Part shown: in pieces, positions 1-11,837 of the stretch
Position numbering within the stretch: the stretch's first letter is position 1
How the letters are laid out: each line of letters begins with the position of its first letter
DNA from: Heterotrichella gracilis
Lineage: Eukaryota > Sar > Xanthophyceae > Tribonematales > Xanthonemataceae
Direction: 5' to 3'
Length of the DNA stretch: 61,599 nucleotides
Assembly: GCA_032358255.1 (NCBI GenBank)
Contig: JAULBX010025420.1
Location: 1-61,599 of the forward strand
Made by a program: the position numbers and the translations under genes
Notes under the pieces: generated by a model
The model's input: the letters and a program-made list of their open reading frames with translations, nothing else
Told to the model about the DNA's origin: nothing
The model's database searches: none

Positions 1-1
1 A

Positions 2-76
<75 letters not shown>

Positions 77-80
77 ACAA
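1..80. repeat. (ATAA)n microsatellite
   Basis: About twenty uninterrupted AAAT/ATAA tetramers open the window and then decay into A-rich sequence. This is a simple repeat with no coding potential. Confidence 0.97.
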
Positions 81-1610
81 AAAAGTAAACAACAAATGTG
101 AAGACATCGTACAAGGTGCAATGCAGGGCAGCGTGGTGGGGATAGGGTGGTTCAGGGCGCATCCAGCAAGGGGGTGTTTGGGCCAAGGCTGGCGAACGTC
201 CATTGTTTCATGGATCATGTTTGATAGTATTGGAACATGGAACACACCTATGGACATATCTACTGTACAGGTTATGGCAATCGTAAATGGCAGAACCGGT
301 GGCAGCTGAGTAAGTTGATTTTTTGGCAACTTTCACATGTTGTCCTGTGAAGGGAATGTGACAGCACTTGGTGCAGCATGCATGGGCTTTTTGTGTGGGC
401 TAAGTGTGTCATCAAGTGCTTTCACATCCCATCACAGAACGACATATGTAATTTATCAGAATAACCTAACTTGTTCAGCTGCATTGGTGCATGCGCGGTT
501 GATTTTGCCACACAAATAGGGAAGTGATAGAAAGAAAGAAAGAAGAAAGGGGACGCACAAAGGCGTAGTTAGGCGCCCTACAGCACCAACCAGCCAGATC
601 GGCTGGTCAAGCACAGGTCTTAGCCAGTGCCAGCAGGCATTCATGCAAAAGGGTATTGCGTTTGGTGTACATAGCATACGACCCTTGAAAAGCAAGAAGT
701 TTGCAACTCAGGAATCAGGGCAACCACTCGTGGGGCACACCAGTTGCAGTCCGGGCTTGAGATGTAGAGACAGGGACAATGCCGGTGTTGTCAACAAGTA
801 GTGCGCGGCATGTCACACTCCACTCAGCATCCCTGAGGTGCCGAGCCATTGTCTTCACAATGTGCTGGCCTGTATAAAAGGCCAATTGGGTGTATGTGCC
901 AATCTAGTGGATGTACCTTGGTTGTTTTCCCAGTACTGATGTCACCATCACAACGAGCTATGAGTGGGCACAAAATCACAGCCTGCGATCAGGAAAGCAA
1001 AGTAGGCGCATGAATAGGAGTGGATACCAATATAAGATAGCTGCCTCCTGTTCATGCGCAGCTTTGCTTACCTCATGGCACGTTGTGATTCTGAACCCAC
1101 CCCTAACCTCGTTGTGGTGGTGACGGAATTGCTACCCTGCCAGCAGTGCGCCTGGTTACCTACAAATGTAGATCTCCGCATCATGTACATTACAATTTAA
1201 AGGACAGGCTGAGTAGATGTGTATCATTTAATTAATGTATTTCTTACAACTTTGGACCCCCTGGTAACCTCTATCTGCTGAGAGGGGCTCTTGGACTGTT
1301 TGGTTCATCGACACACCGGGTCACCCCCAATCTCAGAGAGTCCAAAACCACAGGGCACAGGCACACAAGTCTTAAAGAGACGATCAGATCTGATCGACTG
1401 TACAGAGATGATCCAGACGAAAGTCTGGGTGCTGATCACGGTTGCCACATTAGTCTGTTGGCATTTGAAGTGTGCCCTTTTTTGCGTTCATCCCCACCCC
1501 CGGTTGTAGCTAGCGGCCAGGCATACCGGCAGATGTTGTGAAACACACCAGTACGGGAAACCCTCAAGCCTCAGTGAGCTCAAGAAGTAGACTAGGCCTA
1601 ATAGGCGTTA

Positions 1611-1763
1611 TTGGCTGCCATGTGCGTTGATGTGTAAGGGACTATGCAGCTGCTGTTTTTCCCCTTTTGTCGGTTCTTACCTAACCATTGGCGTGGTATA
1701 ACCAACAAAAGGCGGAGAAAGCAACTGCATAAACCCTTACACATCAACGCACATGGCAGCCAA
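1611..1763. repeat. Long fold-back hairpin 1
   Basis: The outer 30 bases of the left arm (1611-1640) are the exact reverse complement of 1734-1763. Pairing then continues with mismatches inward for about 35 more bases, leaving a loop of roughly 20-25 bases. Size and shape fit either a fold-back transposable element or a long small-RNA precursor. No protein is encoded. Confidence 0.85.
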
Positions 1764-1970
1764 CGGGGCTGCTGTGACATATTCTCACTGGGGTATTTGT
1801 TTCACCCTCACACTGTGCGTTGCGCAGCTGCTTGGGGGCCTGTGCCCTAGGGTTTCATAGCATGAAGGCAAACCCTAACCACCACCAAACCATGAACCCT
1901 AGCTCATTGTGGACAGGGAGCGATTGTCACTGTCATCGTGGTTCTTGCTTGTATCAAGATTCTTCGTTAC

Positions 1971-2017
1971 ACCAAGGGGTATATTGAAAGAGAATCTCTT
2001 TCTGTATACCCCTTGGT
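1971..2017. repeat. Short hairpin
   Basis: An arm reading accaaggggtata followed by a purine-rich stretch pairs with its near-perfect reverse complement ending at 2017. Arms are about 22 bases and the loop is minimal. No poly-U follows, and no function is proposed. Confidence 0.7.
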
Positions 2018-2177
2018 TAAATTAGGAATCTGCAGTTGTTCATATCCCAAGTGGGTTTTAGGATAACTCAGCCGTGGACCTTGCAAACCGTCTGCAACGC
2101 CCAAGAATTCCATTTTCATTGTATGCACCGGCATCCATCCCAATCCCAGGGAGTAGAAAGTTCCCCTTGCGTGAACG

Positions 2178-2211
2178 TGCCCTAGGGTTTCTAGTAAAAA
2201 CCCTAGGGCAC
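2178..2211. repeat. Short hairpin with telomere-like arms
   Basis: A 13-base arm (tgccctagggttt) is followed after six bases by its exact reverse complement. The arms contain the CCCTAGGG/AGGGTTT word typical of the interstitial telomere-like motif seen across the window. Confidence 0.7.
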
Positions 2212-2619
2212 AATCACGCATGATTAACAGAGGCGACAGATCTGCGTGAGTTCACAGAGATGCTCCAGGCTGTTGTTAGGGTTTAGGGTTCATCCAAGGT
2301 AGGGTTAAAAGGTTGGCGCTGGTGTGACCAGAGCACATGCACGCACGTAGGTTTCGTGGCATGCCTTCAGCGTGGTGATATTATTGACTCATTAAAATTA
2401 CAAAATGTTAGCAGGGTCCTAATGAACACACCTTACCCAGCGCACACTAACCATGGACCATTCAGGAGTGTGCTGCGCCGTACTCGGTGCGCTAGGGCAT
2501 TGGTTGGAATGGTTTTAACATTTCTGTTCAGCGAGCACCACGATTTGTTAAATACTGAGTAGCGGCAATTAAGTCTGATCCAAATTTTTCCCTGCATGGG
2601 TGGGTGAACTAAGAAGCGC

Positions 2620-2810
2620 CTACCGGCACGCCAAAACTAGGCGGAGACCCACGAGGGTTTGGTGGCTGCCATTGAAATTTTTGCCAGGGAGGGTTGCCTT
2701 CCATATCTCTAGCATAATGAGGAGAGGACAGGCAGCGCTCCTTGGCATCTGCTTCAATGGCAGCCTCATATCCTTGGTGAGCACCCGCCTGGTCCGCCGG
2801 GTGCTCGTAG
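2620..2810. repeat. Long fold-back hairpin 2
   Basis: The segment ctaccggcac...aggcgg at the left pairs with the right-hand end near 2780-2810. The block ggctgccattgaa (about 2662-2674) pairs with ttcaatggcagcc (about 2754-2766). Arms are about 85-90 bases with scattered mismatches around a short centre. Overlapping small open frames on both strands are by-products of this symmetry. Confidence 0.75.
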
Positions 2811-3154
2811 GGATTTTCTTGGTCCACCGCGCGCCTCCCTGTTGCATGGCTCACACGCCTGGCAGTGCGTGTGTGTCTGTGCACCGGACCATGGTTGCAG
2901 CACTAGGGCCAACCATAAACCTACCTTGAACCCCATACCCTAATGCTTATATTGGCTTTGTAGACTCTGCAGCTGTTGCGGTTTTTTAAATAATGATTTT
3001 TCTCTATGATTTTTATTCAAAAATAATATCTATTGTTTTCAAGAAATCCCTTATCCCATGGATTGGACCCTATGAAAGGTAACATTGCCTTGTCATTTAA
3101 ATCCGAATCTCAGCAGAATGGTTCTAAGTAGTGTTCCATGCACCCAGACAAGCG

Positions 3155-3193
3155 TTGTTTGGCGCACGCCACACTGTGTGTGGTGCACCAAAC
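3155..3193. repeat. Short inverted repeat
   Basis: The left arm tgtttggcgcacgccacac pairs with tgtgtggtgcaccaaaca, with two mismatches and almost no loop. It may be the end of a degraded element. Similar 'gtgccaaac/gtaccaaac' words occur near 20950 and 21360. Confidence 0.6.
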
Positions 3194-3212
3194 AGTCCCG
3201 GTGGGTTCCTTA

Positions 3213-3371
3213 ACGCAGGCGGGGTCTGTGTAGTCGTTGACAAGCGCAGTTTATTTGGTTGACTGGCTTGTTACCTTGTTTGCCCTCATTCTTAAAAGGA
3301 GAGAAGCAAGGCAAAAGCCCGTCAATTGGATACACTGCGTTCGTCAACGCCACCACAGGCCTCGCCTGCAT
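3213..3371. repeat. Long fold-back hairpin 3
   Basis: The left arm begins cgcaggcggggtctg and continues through gttgac..gcgcagt. It pairs with the right arm ending in ctcgcctgca over about 70 bases with scattered mismatches. Size is close to hairpin 1 (159 versus 153 bases), but the arm sequences are unrelated. Confidence 0.75.
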
Positions 3372-3675
3372 TGAAGGCCTGCCCATGAAACACACTGGGG
3401 TACTGAATGCCCTCTTGGCCCCTGTCTGGTTAAGAGGTGCTCGCTTGTAATGTGTGGTTCACCACGTACATGCTGGTGCATCGTGCAGCAGCTGCCTGAG
3501 TGCCTGTCCCATAGGGTTTCACAGCATGAAGGCATAACCTAATCACCGACTCCTAAACCAGGGAGCTGTGCGTTCCATCCACTTGACCTTTGCCCTTGTA
3601 CTTCCATATAGCACTCCTTTGACAAGGGTTTTACAAGGGTTCCTCTCCCAGCACCCTCTTGATCCTGAATGCCAC

Positions 3676-3740
3676 TGTATCGAGTAGACAGATGACGGCT
3701 GGGAATGCCTTTTGTTTGTTTGTTTGTTTGTATCGAGTAG
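3676..3740. mobile_element. Tiny retroposed insert with target-site duplication
   Basis: A 12-base direct repeat (tgtatcgagtag) at 3676-3687 and 3729-3740 brackets a 41-base insert. The insert carries gacggctgggaatgcctttt followed by a (gttt)n tail. The same core plus gttt tail recurs near 8110 and 54604. A perfect target duplication with a simple-repeat tail is the mark of target-primed reverse transcription, so this is probably a severely truncated SINE- or LINE-like copy. Confidence 0.75.
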
Positions 3741-3912
3741 TCAGTTTCTCCAAAACTTTCCATGCGCGTTCAGTGTCTGGGCATGCAATGACCCACAATT
3801 GTTCATCGTCTATTACTCATTGTTATGTATAATTTACTATTATTTATTATACTTTAGATTTCATATAATTTTTTAAACCTCGACCCCACGCCCCTTTGCC
3901 ACCCGTCTGACA

Positions 3913-4217
3913 CTGGACCACTTCCGGATCGGCACGAGGGAGGCCCCTGCACAGCCCAGGCAATATAGGAAGTTAGAAACAATAAAAATGAAAATGTACT
4001 ACAAAAGTCCCTTCCTGTGCCTCACAGACCCTGCTTCAACCACCCAAAACCAACTTCATATTCAAATCCACATTCAAAATCACCTCCGATTGCACCCCCT
4101 GTGCTTTCAGCCAGCAGCAAATCCCCACAAATCCTCATCCCCCCCTGTGCCTCATTTAGACCCTGGACCATTTTTTGGCCAACCTGCACGAGGGGGGCCC
4201 CCTGCATGGCTTGGCTC
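3913..4217 (+). repeat. Tandem copies upstream of the first recognised exon (tail-anchored gene)
   Basis: The block around 4384-4440 (gaccacttcttggccgacct and onward) is preceded by two degraded copies, at about 3913-3960 and 4150-4217. The 4150-4217 copy is embedded in a tandem unit of roughly 225 bases that also repeats the cctgtgcc...aaccaccc flank. The copies are out of frame or interrupted, so they are not exons. Confidence 0.75.
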
Positions 4218-4383
4218 AATCTCCTCCTGTGCCCCTTGGACCCTGCATCAACCACCCAAAAACAAATTCAAATTCAAATCCGAATTCAAAATCACCTCAG
4301 CTTTGCAAACCCTGTGCTCTTTCAGCCATGGACCATTTGCACCAGCCCCACAATCCTCATTTCTCACCCTGTGCCTCATCCAG

Positions 4384-7300
4384 ACCCTGGACCACTTCTT
4401 GGCCGACCTGCAAGAGGGGGGCCGCCTGCATGGCTTGGCCCAGTCCAGCGCGTACCGCATCAAGCTGAGTGATGGCGACCGCAAGGAGTTGATCGAGGCC
4501 TTCACACAGATATTTGATGCTGCGCAGCGGGTGAGTGCATACACACGTTTTGTAAGACTTAGCAAATAGTATTATGTTATTTGCAAAAGGTGATTGCATG
4601 GATCCGATTGAGGCATTCACGCAGGTATTCAATGCTGCGCAGCGGGTAAGTTGATTTCTTTGATGTACATGAGGTGCATTGAGTAGGTGGTGTGGACTAT
4701 AGCATGAGGAAGATAAACCCGTCAATTTTTGGGTATTTGTTTTTCTACATACTAGCAAAGCTGCAGCTGGGGGAGGAGGGGGCCAACACTTACCTGCTGC
4801 CTGTGTGTCCTGTATCACCCCTGCAGAAGGGTTTTCAGCACTGTACCATCCACCTTCAACAATCGTTGAGTGGCGTGAGATGGTTGGCAGAGCGAGTCAA
4901 CACCAGGGCAGAGCGCTGCCGCTGAGACTCATTTAATTAACAGGACTATTTCCCCCTCAATCCCCTACCCATTCACCCACCCAACCGCCCGCCACCATCA
5001 CAAAGCAGTCAATACTACTCATGATTAGAAAACTCATTATTCCACATATGCACGTAAGCGTTCTGTGTTTTGGTGCCAGGTGGTTGATCGTGTAAGTCAG
5101 CACCAGGAGGGCAGTGCGGTAATCACTCCCGAGGACTATCACTCCCTGGTGGATGCAATGCAATCAGCAGAGAGCAGGGCTGCGGTACGCATAGTATTTT
5201 AGGGTATAGGGTATCACTCTAGACCACCGACATTAAGCCCTAACCCCAAGCCGTAAACAGGGGAGTCCTGCAGTATGGGTACTCCATGCCTTGCGCCCTA
5301 AATCCTCAAACCCTTAGTGAACCCTTGGTGACACCCTAGGCAGGGGATTTCTGCAATACGGGTTCCTTGAACCCTGACCTTGACCCTAAACCCTGCATTT
5401 TGAGGTGCTGTAGTATGCCTTGAAGGCTCGGGGTTTAGGCAATGCTCCCGCTGCACCAATGTGGGAGCTCATCGTGCTTATGTTGTTTTATCTTGAATGG
5501 GTGGGTGGGCAACCTGTGTGCCATTCAAGTTCAGGCAGCACCAGCACTATGAGCTCTCTCATCGTGCTGAGGGCGCCTTGCCTACACTCTACACCAAAAT
5601 CCTAATTTAAAACCCTAAACCCCACTGAAGGTGCTGAAGGTGCTGTGCCTAGATTCATGGGCAGAGTACACCAGATTTGAGATGATGTAGCTTGAGTTGT
5701 TACGAACTGCCTGCCAAATGTGCATGTATGCAGGGCTGGGGTGTAAATAAAGCTCTGGGACATACATCCAAACTATATGTGTATCATCCGGGTTTGTACT
5801 TGTTGATTTAATAGGCACCCTCTTTGTCTGCAGCAATTCCTTGCTGACCTGGAGGCCTCGCTTGGCCCTAAGCACATGCCATTCCACCTGGAGCATTTCC
5901 ACCAGATTGTGACTAGCCCCTTAGCACCAGAGATCAGCATCACGCAGGACTCCTACAAGGAGCTGGAGTTGATGAAGGTGATTGCATTTTATGTTGATGG
6001 AGTAATATTGATGACTGATGTTGAATTGTGGTTAAATTGAGTTCTAGTACTTCTGTAGTAAGGAGCTTGAGCTTGTGTAAATGCAATGGATTTGTTCAAT
6101 TGTATATTCACATCATTTCTGACCAAAATGCTTGTAGCAATTACTACATGCAATATTACTTGTCTTAACTAAGGGATAACTATTTCCATTTATAATGTGC
6201 ATCGCGCGGGAAGCATACAAGGGGCTGATTTGCCGGTCTTAGTTCTGAGAGATCCCAGTCCTATTACTAATAGGGCTTGTCAGCATACTCTTGGGGTCTG
6301 CAAAAGCTTGAGCGTTTGAGAGGGTATGCAATGGCTTGCCTTACATTGTCATCCAGGCTGTAGGATTGCCTATCACATGGGATGCTTCACCTCTTCACCC
6401 TTGAAGTGCTTGTCCTGCAGCAAGCCCTGGATTGCAGCCTCCAGAAGGCGGCAGGGGGGTACGACAATATGGCCATACACGACGTCAAGGCGGTGCACGA
6501 GGGGTGGAGGCAAAAATGGGAGGTAGGGTGTAGGGCGTAGAGTTGAGGGTTTTGCATTTAGGGCCCATCAACAGTGTTAAGGCGGTGCGCGAAGGCTACC
6601 AGCTGGCAGAAACAGGAGATAGGGTTTAGGGAGTAGGGTTTAGGGTCTAGGGACGTTTGATGACGAGAAGGGTCGCACCAGGGCAGGAGGCAGGAATCGG
6701 AGGTATGGTTTGAGCGTTCTGCGGGCAGAGGAAGGGTTTGGGGCTGGAGACTGAAGGGGGAGGCAGGAGAATAGAAATAGGTTGCAAACCTGAGGTAGGG
6801 GTTGGTGTAGGGTGTAGGGTGTCTGCCACAGGTGCATGCCACCATTGTACGTTGCATGCTGTAGTACAGATGCCGCAGGCTGAGTAAAGATGCCAGACTA
6901 GGTGTCAAGTTGGGCTATAAGGGTCGTTGGCACCTTTTTCAGGGTTGTCAGTATCGCCGGACAATGCTAACACCTGCACAAGGTTTAGCATTGCTCGGCA
7001 GTACTGACAGCACTCAAATGGTGTCAAGTACCCCCCATACCCCAACTTGACACCCAGTCTGGCATTTGGGTGTCATCACATGACAATCATCCCATGGAAC
7101 GAAATTGAAACCTGCTGTGTAATGACGGATTTGATGATCTGTACAAATGGATTACCCCCCCCTGCACATTTGGCTTTGCAGCGGGAACCATGCACTCACA
7201 AGCATTGGCAAATGAATCTGTGCATGTTACTGTTGTAGAAAATGGTACTCCCTACTGTAATCGGCTAATTGCCTTAATACACAGGATTTGATTTCAGATT

Positions 7301-7529
7301 CCAATATGTTACATCCCCATCCCCACAGGACCTCCATCCCGGCACCACGCGTGGGGAATTCCGCTGGGATGCCTACCTGGCAGACCTTCCCCAGCGCTGC
7401 CTGCAGGAGACTGTTGGGGATTGGCTGATCGAGCGCGCGGGTCTCATTGCGCTGGCCCTGCAGCTACCCAGTGCGTGGTTGGTGCTGGGGCTGGCACTGG
7501 CTGTGACTGCGCACAAGAGGAGGGACTGA
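4384..7529 (+). CDS. Tail-anchored protein, 3' part of gene
   Basis: Five exons fit without breaking frame, all with phase-0 introns: about 4384-4530, 5080-5184, 5834-5977, 6421-6522 and 7329-7529. Together they give 232 residues ending at a TGA. The protein is helix-rich and acidic to neutral. It ends in a single hydrophobic segment (ALQLPSAWLVLGLALAV) followed by a short basic tail THKRRD-like (AHKRRD), the layout of a C-terminal membrane anchor in ER, outer mitochondrial or plastid envelope proteins. I do not recognise the family. The start lies upstream of 4384 and was not found. Degraded copies of nearly every exon border lie in the neighbouring introns and after the stop. Confidence 0.6.
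4601..4645 (+). repeat. Echo of exon end 4530
   Basis: A degraded copy of the last 45 bases of the preceding exon, including its GT donor. It would read DPIEAFTQVFNAAQR, against ELIEAFTQIFDAAQR in the real exon. It sits about 70 bases inside the intron and lacks a matching acceptor. A further weak copy of the next exon's start lies near 4873-4920. Confidence 0.75.
6890..7065. repeat. Long fold-back hairpin 4
   Basis: This is the clearest fold-back in the window. The left arm starts atgccagacta and holds ggtgtcaagttggg. The right arm ends with the reverse complement (cccaacttgacacccagtctggcat). Pairing covers about 80 bases with about 15 mismatches around a loop near 6970-6985. It lies inside the last intron of the tail-anchored gene, so it would be transcribed with it. 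Confidence 0.9.
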
Positions 7530-7885
7530 GGATGCAGTCGGGGACTGGCTGATGGAGCGTGCGGATCTTATTTTTCCTGACGCTGCAGCTGCACAGTGCA
7601 TGGTTGGTGCCACCAACCCGGGCCGGGTTGGCACTGGCTGTGATCGCACACAAGAGGAGGGACTGTGGGTACAGTGGCCAGGCAACTTGGGTACAAAGGG
7701 TCCAATAATGACAAACAATAGAGGACGCAGATAGCGCTTACTTCCTAGCGCCGCCTGCAGGCGGCAGCTGGCAATTGGCTGGTTGAGAGTGTGTGCCTTA
7801 TTGCAATGGTCTCTAGCCTCCCAGTGTGCGGTTGGTGCGAGGTGGCACTGGCTGTGATCACGCACAACTTGTTGATGCGGGATTG
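7530..7885 (+). repeat. Two echoes of the last exon of the tail-anchored gene
   Basis: Sequence near 7534-7655 and again near 7741-7885 repeats the block from ggattggctgatcgagcgcg to gtgcgcacaagagg. The spacing is about 205 bases. Stops and indels accumulate with distance, so these are non-coding relics downstream of the true stop at 7527-7529. Confidence 0.75.
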
Positions 7886-8101
7886 AGCATACAATAAACG
7901 CCGCAACTGTAGTACGATGGGGCGTTCATTAGCAGATTTCATATGGCGCTCAGCAGCCTGCCTGTTACAGGAAAAGACCCTTGGGTTTTATCTGATTGAT
8001 CTGCAAGCATTACAGCCCATACGGCACGGCCAAAGGCTTTATCACTGTATCTGTAGTGCTGCCGCTTTTGTGAATTTCCAGCAGTGTTACACTCGCCAGC
8101 G

Positions 8102-8161
8102 TATCTCTTGACGGCTGTGAATGCCTTTTGTTTGTTTCTATCCCTTGAAGGAATAAAAATT
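8102..8161. mobile_element. Second copy of the gttt-tailed insert
   Basis: The core gacggctgtgaatgcctttt plus a gttt tail is flanked by tatctcttgacgg and tatcccttgaagg, an 11/13 match that may be an aged target-site duplication. It is the same core as at 3688-3728. Confidence 0.5.
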
Positions 8162-8458
8162 ATCAAGAACACTTGCATTCACTACGACAATGGTTCCACT
8201 TTGAAGCAAGAATCGCTGCAGCCCATGGAATCCAATTATACATGAACAGTTTGACAGTCATGGCATGCAATGCACAAGTGCCTTGAAGGACCTTATTTTG
8301 GGGGATGTCGACAGACACTGTAAATTACACTTGGGCGAGTGATTCTCCAGATCCTTGAGGAAATGAACAAGAATTATGCATTAATAATATCTTGTTCTCA
8401 CCACGCTGCAATGGCTTGCAATCATTATGGCAATACCTGCCATTCACTGTCACTCAGC

Positions 8459-8645
8459 TATGTGGTGTGGCTAAACCACCGAATGCCCTTTGTGAAGGTC
8501 ATCACGTCGGCATCAATCAATTTCCCAACATCTAAACCAATGCTGAGCACATTGAGCGCAGGCCATAAAATCAAATCCAAGACCAGCTGTAGGGTATCAT
8601 TGTCTTTGGTCAATCCTAAAGCTACCACTTGCCTTAAACAAATTG
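8459..8645 (-). other. Coding-like segment, possible orphan exon
   Basis: The minus strand holds an open stretch of about 60 codons ending in a TAG at the 8459 side. Its composition is protein-like and Leu/Val-rich; it contains LVLDLILWPALNVLSIGLDV. It lies downstream of the stop of the coiled-coil gene, so it would belong to another transcript or be a relic. No neighbouring exon with compatible phase was found. The rest of 7886-8828 shows nothing else. Confidence 0.3.
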
Positions 8646-8828
8646 CTTGAAGCCTATGGCGAATCCTAAAAAGCAGCTACCTATTGCAGGCTAATCATGA
8701 TGACCTCAGCGCCTGTGCTATGAAGGATGGTGCATAGTATTACTGGCATGACCATGTCCTGCAATAATCCTCTCTGTGATGCGTCTCGCCTCCCCCACAC
8801 CCTCTTAACACCCTCTCAAGATCATCAA

Positions 8829-11800
8829 TCACCTTTTTGCGTCAGCAGCAGTTCCTGTTTTAATGCGCAGCGCCGCAATGCCCATCCCCCCCTCACCTAG
8901 CACTGCACCAGGCGGGAACAGGCCAACCGCGTCATATGCACCCTTCACTGTCGCTGTTCTCCCTATGACCTTGACTGTGACTGTAGCCTCTGCCCCTTGT
9001 CCTGTGACCGACTCCTCTTCCCGCTTGGCCACTGCCACCATAGTGAACATGCGCTTGGTGGGCGATGACCTCCTGCTGCTGGGGCTGCATGGGCTCTGAT
9101 CCCCTTGCATCACCTCCCGCACCAGCTGCAGGTAGTCGTGGCACCGGCCCTGGGTGGCGCGCAGCTCCTCTGCCCTCACCAGCACGCTGTCCTGCGCAAA
9201 CCAACGGGCATAAACGGTCAATGGTAATCAACGAGGGTGGTTGGTTCATATTGTGCTGGGGATGAGAATTGTGTCCAACAGGTCTTGTTGGGGCGGTTAT
9301 TGAGCACTGCTTGTCATGCGCACCAATATTGTTTACTGTTGGTAGGCAATTTATTGCGAGAAATCACTCTATATAGCGTCCAGTGCTTGTGATAGGCATG
9401 GTTGCATGGCTATGGGTAAGCCGCAGTATACATGGTTGGAGGATCCATCCCAACTGAGGCGCGCATGTCACTGTACGCATGTATGTTGGAGGATGCATCC
9501 TACTTGCTGCACAGTCATGAACAGTGTTTGCAGGGCACAAAGGGATGTCAGGCCGCGCGCACCCACCTGCTGGGCGTAAGTCTGTCGCAGCAGTTGCTGC
9601 AGCGGCTCCTGCTGTTGCAGCTGCTGGTGTGTGTTCCCAGGCCACAGGATGGTTGCGCTGCGCCACAGCAGGAGCACACAGCGTGACATGTTGTACAGCG
9701 TCTTGCACAGCTCCATCAACTCGTTGTGCAGCTGGGGCAGACGAATGAGCAAGGTGTCAAATGCGCTGCTGTACCTGCGGGGGAAATGTACATAGAGAGC
9801 ACTGTTAATTAAATATCAGTAAGGGATTCATTGATTTCAATTTCAAGAAATCCAATTGGAGTACGAATTCGATAGTCACGAAAAAAACCAAATTTATAAT
9901 ATGGAATATATTGTCACTTTTGTGGGTTGCACGCAGTGTTTTTTAAAATACATTATGTACTGTCACTTAAGAAGGTAATACCTTGGTAGTGCGGCCAGCT
10001 GCTTGAGAGTCTGCTGGTTGTCGCTCCAAACCTCATCCACTTCGTGCAGGACTGCAGATGCTGCGGCCACCACATTGGTCATGCCGCGCACCAGATCGTC
10101 GTGTGCATCTTGCAGTAGCTGTGCGCTGGGGAGGCCGTTTGACAGGTACGTTGCCCACTTGCTCACCAGCCGCTTTGTGCCCACATCCAGGTGCCGTATT
10201 TGCTCCTGGAATGCCTGCGGGGGCAAATGGCAAGGATCAAACTGCTACTCAAAATTCAATTACCTAATCAAGGCCTAAATACACGACCAATTACTGGTGA
10301 ATACGCTGCGTTGATATGTAATGGCCAATGAATTACTGCCATGCCAGCCACCAGACCTGTGTTATTTTTAAACCAAGTGCCCAGCACGTAGAGTACATGA
10401 ACATATTAGTTTTCACATACTTGTTGCCATTCACCCATGCTGCTACAGTACGCCCCCAGCCCTCATTGGGCAGCGCAGAAGTAAAGGGGAGGTTCTCCAC
10501 CCACCTGCAGCTTCTGCAACCATGTATATGGTGTGGATGCCAGCATTGGCCACGTAGCGTTGGTGAGTAGCGCTTTGTACGCATGGTCCACCTGTGGATC
10601 GGTGTGTGCATGGTGATGCTATGGGGGCTGGCAATGTTGGTTTGGAGAGCCACAAGGTGCACCTTCCGATAAGTAGCACCATTTTGAATTGCCTACCATC
10701 TGCCACTTTGGACGCGGTGGCTTGACTAGCCTTGGCTTTTGAAATGGGGTGTGGCATACTCAGACATGCTACCATGGCTGAAACCTAATGCCATCCTGTT
10801 CCTTACCTGTGCCGCTTTGTCAAAAACTGAGCTGCACTTTCTGTTGAGGAGCAGATTGTTGTAGTTAAAGGCATCTGCTGCTTCCACATACCCACTGGCG
10901 TATTTGGCGCTGTACTTTCTGTTTGTCAGTGGGTATGACTCCCTCAAGGACCCGATGCACTCCACCAGCCGTGCAGACTCCCGTTGCAGCTGGGTCTCCT
11001 TCAACTTGCACTCCAGCACCAGGCACTGCAGCTCAAGCCGCTGAGTGGAGACCAGGACCCCTTCTGCGCCACTCTTGCCCAGGTCTGTCAGTGCAACACT
11101 CAAACCATCCTCCAGCTCCTCCAATCGCACCTTGAAGACCTGCAAGAACACCCATGTGTGACCACCAGCAGTGCAGGCTGAGCTGGAGTGCAAGTGTTTG
11201 GTATAGTGCACAGGGTAGCAAAGTGGGAGCACCAAGCCTGCAGTATTGGACTGTAGTGGCCTGCTGTAGTGGAGTGCAAGTGCACCAAGCCTGCACCTGT
11301 GGTGCTACTGTCCTGTGTACCTCGATGTCCTTCCACTGCAGCTCAAGTTCCACCATCAGCTTGCCAGTCAGTTCGGGAAGCTTGGCTCCCTTTTTGTAGG
11401 ACAGCACTCGTTGGGCCTGCACAGGCAAAACCTCCTCTTCAGTTGTGGACCAAGGTGCACCTAAAATGAAAGGTTGGAGTGGATTTACCGTCTTACCTTG
11501 TGCTTCACTGAAGCCCGGTTCCGTTCTGGCTCTGCCTTTTCGACGCATAGTCGCTCCAGGTCTCTCTCGGCTGTCTCGAGCTCACTCTGGGTGAGCTGTT
11601 CTTGTGCCTCACGTTGTAAGAACTGGAGACGCCTCCACACCTGTTGCAACAGGAGATATGCAGTAACTTCCCTTTACCTGAAGCACGCTTGGTAACCAGC
11701 CACTTTACCCTTGCTGGTTGGACACAGTGTGGAGTGCTGTGTTGGGAAGGGTGGTCAGGCGTCAACTGCCATCCACCGTTTATGGGTTGAGCCTTGCGCA

Positions 11801-11837
11801 ATCATACCTTCTCGCTTTTTTCAATAATCGTGTCCAT
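8829..11837 (-). CDS. Coiled-coil protein of unknown function, 497 aa
   Basis: Eight exons join in frame: 11837-11808, 11640-11497, 11416-11321, 11139-10807, 10591-10505, 10214-9982, 9774-9567 and 9191-8829. The start ATG at 11837 opens a ten-codon exon (MDTIIEKSEK) with a good GTATG donor. The first half is rich in charged heptads (for example FLQREAQEQLTQSELETAER), indicating coiled coil. The middle is helical, with a Gln-rich patch near residue 365. The C-terminal 100 residues hold a Ser/Pro-rich stretch (SPCSPSSRRSSPTKR) and a Val/Thr/Gly-rich end. I recognise no family, and there is no signal peptide or membrane segment. A role as a structural or scaffold protein would be a guess. Confidence 0.7.

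Larger units (their letters stand above)
81..4383. other. Non-coding, repeat-rich region
   Basis: No convincing exon is seen on either strand; the open frames are short and show no protein-like composition. The stretch contains several fold-back hairpins (listed separately), CCCTAA-like words and repeated phrases. One example is the shared 45-base stretch around a 'catagcatgaaggc' core near 1843-1890, which recurs near 3505-3550. It also contains tandem copies of the first recognised exon of the next gene near 3913-3960 and 4150-4217. The 5' end of that gene probably lies somewhere here but could not be located. Confidence 0.6.
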
